DNA of 64,000 nucleotides, from assembly GCF_009192735.1 (NCBI RefSeq), contig NZ_VTFU01000003.1, forward strand, positions 310,001-374,000. The letters are read 5' to 3'. The DNA is from Arthrobacter gandavensis. Its GTDB lineage: Bacteria > Actinomycetota > Actinomycetes > Actinomycetales > Micrococcaceae. Below the pieces are notes generated by a model that saw only the letters and a list, made by a program, of their open reading frames with translations, had not been told where the DNA came from and did no database searches. The position numbers and the translations under genes are program-made. This document shows, piece after piece, positions 62,178 through 64,000 of the stretch; position 1 is the stretch's first letter; every line of letters begins with the position of its first letter.

Positions 62178-62214
62178 CACGGGCGCCGGGCAGGGAAACC
62201 TGCGGACACCCGTG
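62178..62214 (-). terminator. Hairpin with GAAA loop after the isomerase operon
   Basis: CACGGGCGCC...GCAGG and CCTGC...GGACACCCGTG pair through most of their length around GAAA. It lies 35 bp past the stop of the RpiB-like gene on the minus strand. No T-run follows, so termination is probable rather than certain. Confidence 0.55.
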
Positions 62215-62249
62215 AGCACGGAATCCTGGCGTGCGTCAGGCAGGCGCGT

Positions 62250-62717
62250 TTACGAAGTCTCGTATCCGGTGATCGCGTCCACCTTGCCCGCCGAGGCGCT
62301 GGCGGGATCGAAGACATACCCCAGCCACTCCTTGGCGAGGCGGCGGGCCAGTTCGATGCCGACAACCCGCTGCCCCATGCAGAGTACCTGAGCGTTGTTG
62401 CTGAGCACGGAGCGCTCCACCGAGTAGGAGTCATGGGCGGTCACCGCACGGATTCCCGGCACCTTGTTGGCCGAGATGGCAACTCCCAGTCCCGTTCCGC
62501 AGATCAGCAGGGCGCGGTCCGCGTCCCCTGCAGCCACCTTGCGCGCCGCGTCCACGGCGACGTGGGGGTAGGCCGTGTTTTCCGACTCTGAAACGCCCAC
62601 ATCCACGACGCTTTCGACGCGGTCATCGGCTTCCAGATCCCGGCGCAGGATCTCCTTGTAATCAAACCCGGCGTCGTCTCCGCCGATCACTATCCGCAGT
62701 TTCCTGGTTTCACTCAT
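62250..62717 (-). CDS. RpiB-like sugar-phosphate isomerase (possible D-erythrulose-4-phosphate isomerase)
   Basis: About 155 residues; GAGGAC precedes the ATGATG start (62717 or 62720). RpiB/LacAB fold: [45 protein letters not shown] (catalytic Cys region) and [27 protein letters not shown]. The [14 protein letters not shown] part and the DhaL/TPI neighbours match the tetrulose-phosphate isomerases (EryI/DerI) rather than ribose-5-phosphate isomerase. Last gene of the leftward operon; the substrate is inferred from context. Confidence 0.82.
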   Translation of the reverse strand: MSETRKLRIVIGGDDAGFDYKEILRRDLEADDRVESVVDVGVSESENTAYPHVAVDAARKVAAGDADRALLICGTGLGVAISANKVPGIRAVTAHDSYSVERSVLSNNAQVLCMGQRVVGIELARRLAKEWLGYVFDPASASAGKVDAITGYETS

Positions 62718-62779
62718 CATGTCCTCAATTCCTGGATTGCTGTCTCTGGTGTTGGCTCAACCGTTGGCTCGACGCTCAA

Positions 62780-63571
62780 CTAGTGGCTGGAATGTCCCGG
62801 CCGGGCCGGGCTTCGGGTGCCCGCTGTCTCCGCGGCGATGTCCAGCAGGTGCAGATAGCCCTCCACCTGCCATGCGGCACGGCCCACGAACAGGCCGTCG
62901 ACGTGCGGGATCCCGAGCAGCTCGGACGCGTTGTCCGGTGCCACCGATCCGCCGTAAAGCAGCCCGGCAACGCGGTCTCCGTAGGCTCCGCCCAAGTCGG
63001 CAAAAGGCCCACGCAGTTCTTCGGCGTCGGCAGCGCGGCCGGCTTCGCCAATGGCCCAAATGGGTTCGTAGGCAATCAGCACACGGGACAGCTGTTCGGG
63101 ACTGAGTCCATCCAATGCCCGGTCCGCCTGCTGCAGAATGAAGCCGGAGGAGCGTCCCGCGTCCTTGACGTCCGCGGGTTCTCCCACGCACAGCAAGGGA
63201 GTCAGCCCGTGCCGCAGGGCGGCGGCCACCTTGCGCCGGACCGTTTCATCGGTTTCCGCGAAGTGGGCGCGCCGCTCGGAGTGCCCGATCTCCACAAGCT
63301 GCGCGCCGGCGTCGGCGACTTGGGGAACCGAGACCTCCCCGGTCCACGCGCCGCTGTCCTCCCAATGGGCATTTTGTGCGCCGAGCAGGACCCGGCCATC
63401 ACCGTCCAACACCCCTGCCACGGCGGACAGGGCAGTGGCCGGGGGAATGATGAAGGGCTGGACGGCGCCAAGCTCCCGCTGGTCCAGTCCCTCGAGCAGC
63501 TCGGCGGCATAGCGCTTCGCCTCCGCGAGGGACTTGTTCATTTTCCAGCTGGTGCCAACCCAGACGGTCAC
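62780..63571 (-). CDS. Triosephosphate-isomerase-like protein (possible L-erythrulose-1-phosphate isomerase)
   Basis: 263 residues from GTG 63571, overlapping the kinase stop (GTGA). TIM barrel with TPI catalytic residues: GTSWKMNKS (Lys), EIGHSERRAHF (His), AYEPIWAIG (Glu) and LLYGGSVAPDNASELL (phosphate loop). The housekeeping TPI normally sits with gapA/pgk; here it lies between a DhaL-type kinase and an RpiB-like isomerase. This is the LerI/EryH arrangement for tetrulose phosphates. An additional housekeeping TPI elsewhere would support that reading. Confidence 0.85.
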   Translation of the reverse strand: MTVWVGTSWKMNKSLAEAKRYAAELLEGLDQRELGAVQPFIIPPATALSAVAGVLDGDGRVLLGAQNAHWEDSGAWTGEVSVPQVADAGAQLVEIGHSERRAHFAETDETVRRKVAAALRHGLTPLLCVGEPADVKDAGRSSGFILQQADRALDGLSPEQLSRVLIAYEPIWAIGEAGRAADAEELRGPFADLGGAYGDRVAGLLYGGSVAPDNASELLGIPHVDGLFVGRAAWQVEGYLHLLDIAAETAGTRSPARPGHSSH

Positions 63572-64000
63572 GGCTTTTCCGCAGCGCTGTCGGGGGAGGA
63601 CGCCAGGAAAGTGCCCAAAGCGTCCATTAGGACCGAGAAGGAATAGGCACCGGGATCCGGGGTCCCAAGACTCTTCTCGCCCAGGATGCGCGACCTGCCG
63701 CGGCGTGAGGTGATGTCCGCCGTGGCTTCGGCTGCTTCCCGCGCGACGGCGGCTGCCTTCTTCACGGCGCCCGCCACGTCGGCGGTGGAGTCGAATTCCT
63801 CGGCGAGGGCATCACGGAAGGGCAGGGCGGCGTCCACCATGGTCTTGTCGCCCGGCTCCGCGCCGCCGAGGCGGACAACGGCGTCGATTCCAGCGGTCAA
63901 TGCCGCAACGATGGCGGGCGCTGTCACGGCCTGCTCATCATCAAACACTCCGCCGGCCGCGGTCAGGGCCGCGCCCCACAGTGCTCCGGACGTTCCACCG
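63568..64000 (-). CDS. DhaL-type kinase domain, C-terminal part (runs off window)
   Basis: The gene enters from beyond the right edge; only about the last 143 residues are visible. GGTSGALWGAALTAAGG, EPGDKTMVDAALPFRDAL and SRRGRSRILGEKSLGTPDPGAYSFSVLMDAL are the nucleotide/Mg2+-binding helical-barrel motifs of DhaL/Dak2 (quoted in parts: GDKTMVDAALPF, ILGEKSLGTPDPGAYSF). The family phosphorylates dihydroxyacetone or, in related operons, erythrulose. It overlaps the TPI-like gene (GTGA) and is co-transcribed with both isomerases. Whether a DhaK domain precedes it cannot be seen. Confidence 0.85.
   Translation of the reverse strand, partial: GGTSGALWGAALTAAGGVFDDEQAVTAPAIVAALTAGIDAVVRLGGAEPGDKTMVDAALPFRDALAEEFDSTADVAGAVKKAAAVAREAAEATADITSRRGRSRILGEKSLGTPDPGAYSFSVLMDALGTFLASSPDSAAEKP

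Overview
The window comes from the chromosome of a GC-rich Gram-positive actinobacterium, most likely Micrococcaceae (Arthrobacter or a close relative). The reasons are strong GC bias at third codon positions, frequent GTG/TTG starts, four-base ATGA/GTGA gene overlaps, ANTAR, CGNR and SigF-type regulators, an LPDTG sortase substrate, and family-level matches throughout. I see no rRNA, insertion sequence, prophage, integrase or CRISPR array. This is ordinary chromosome with several small accessory islands.

Layout. 1-3167: heptosyltransferase-like sugar-transfer genes with a GmhB-type phosphatase, divergently arranged. 3186-5528: SigF-type sigma factor, small membrane protein, lipoprotein. 5627-8305: large sortase-anchored S1 protease. 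8489-13626: CGNR regulator divergent from an EamA exporter, acyl-CoA ligase with a perfect upstream palindrome, SulP transporter. 13646-16188: alkylation-repair block (MGMT, then a coupled ECF sigma/MGMT/AlkB operon). 16193-20652: DUF1304 protein, PstS-like lipoprotein without transporter genes, AI-2E-type permease, GAF-ANTAR protein. 20870-22893: the most unusual island, a free-standing thiopeptide/lantibiotic SpaB_C-type enzyme, a poorly coding spacer with possible small ORFs, and an LPD29-like protein ending in a Cys/Thr-rich tail. 22926-29585: small membrane proteins and two TetR circuits, each with clear perfect-palindrome operators (TetR-MMPL and TetR-SDR).

29603-35306 is a run of single genes (Nudix, DUF2231-Rieske fusion, phosphotransferase, two GNATs, DUF1295). 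35489-43330 holds a two-component system followed by a DUF4956/VTC/beta-helix lipoprotein operon. Both units are preceded by 11-bp tandem repeats that look like PhoP boxes. They are flanked by two paralogous TetR genes that share a 14-bp operator-like motif and a hairpin leader. 43412-43485 is initiator tRNA-fMet. 43581-51917 holds an AlaX-like editing protein, a UvrA-like ATPase, two VOC proteins, a nucleoside deaminase, a GNAT, rlmN and purB.

52135-53849 is a WXG100-like small protein coupled to an alpha/beta hydrolase with a helical N-terminus. 53902-59501 holds a holin-like membrane protein, a HisC-type aminotransferase and an E1alpha/E1beta/E2 2-oxoacid dehydrogenase operon. The right end (62250-64000) carries RpiB-like and TPI-like isomerases and a DhaL-type kinase domain. 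That arrangement fits tetritol (erythritol/threitol) breakdown.

Functional calls rest on recognised motifs read by eye. No database search was run. Operator assignments are inferred from symmetry and position only.
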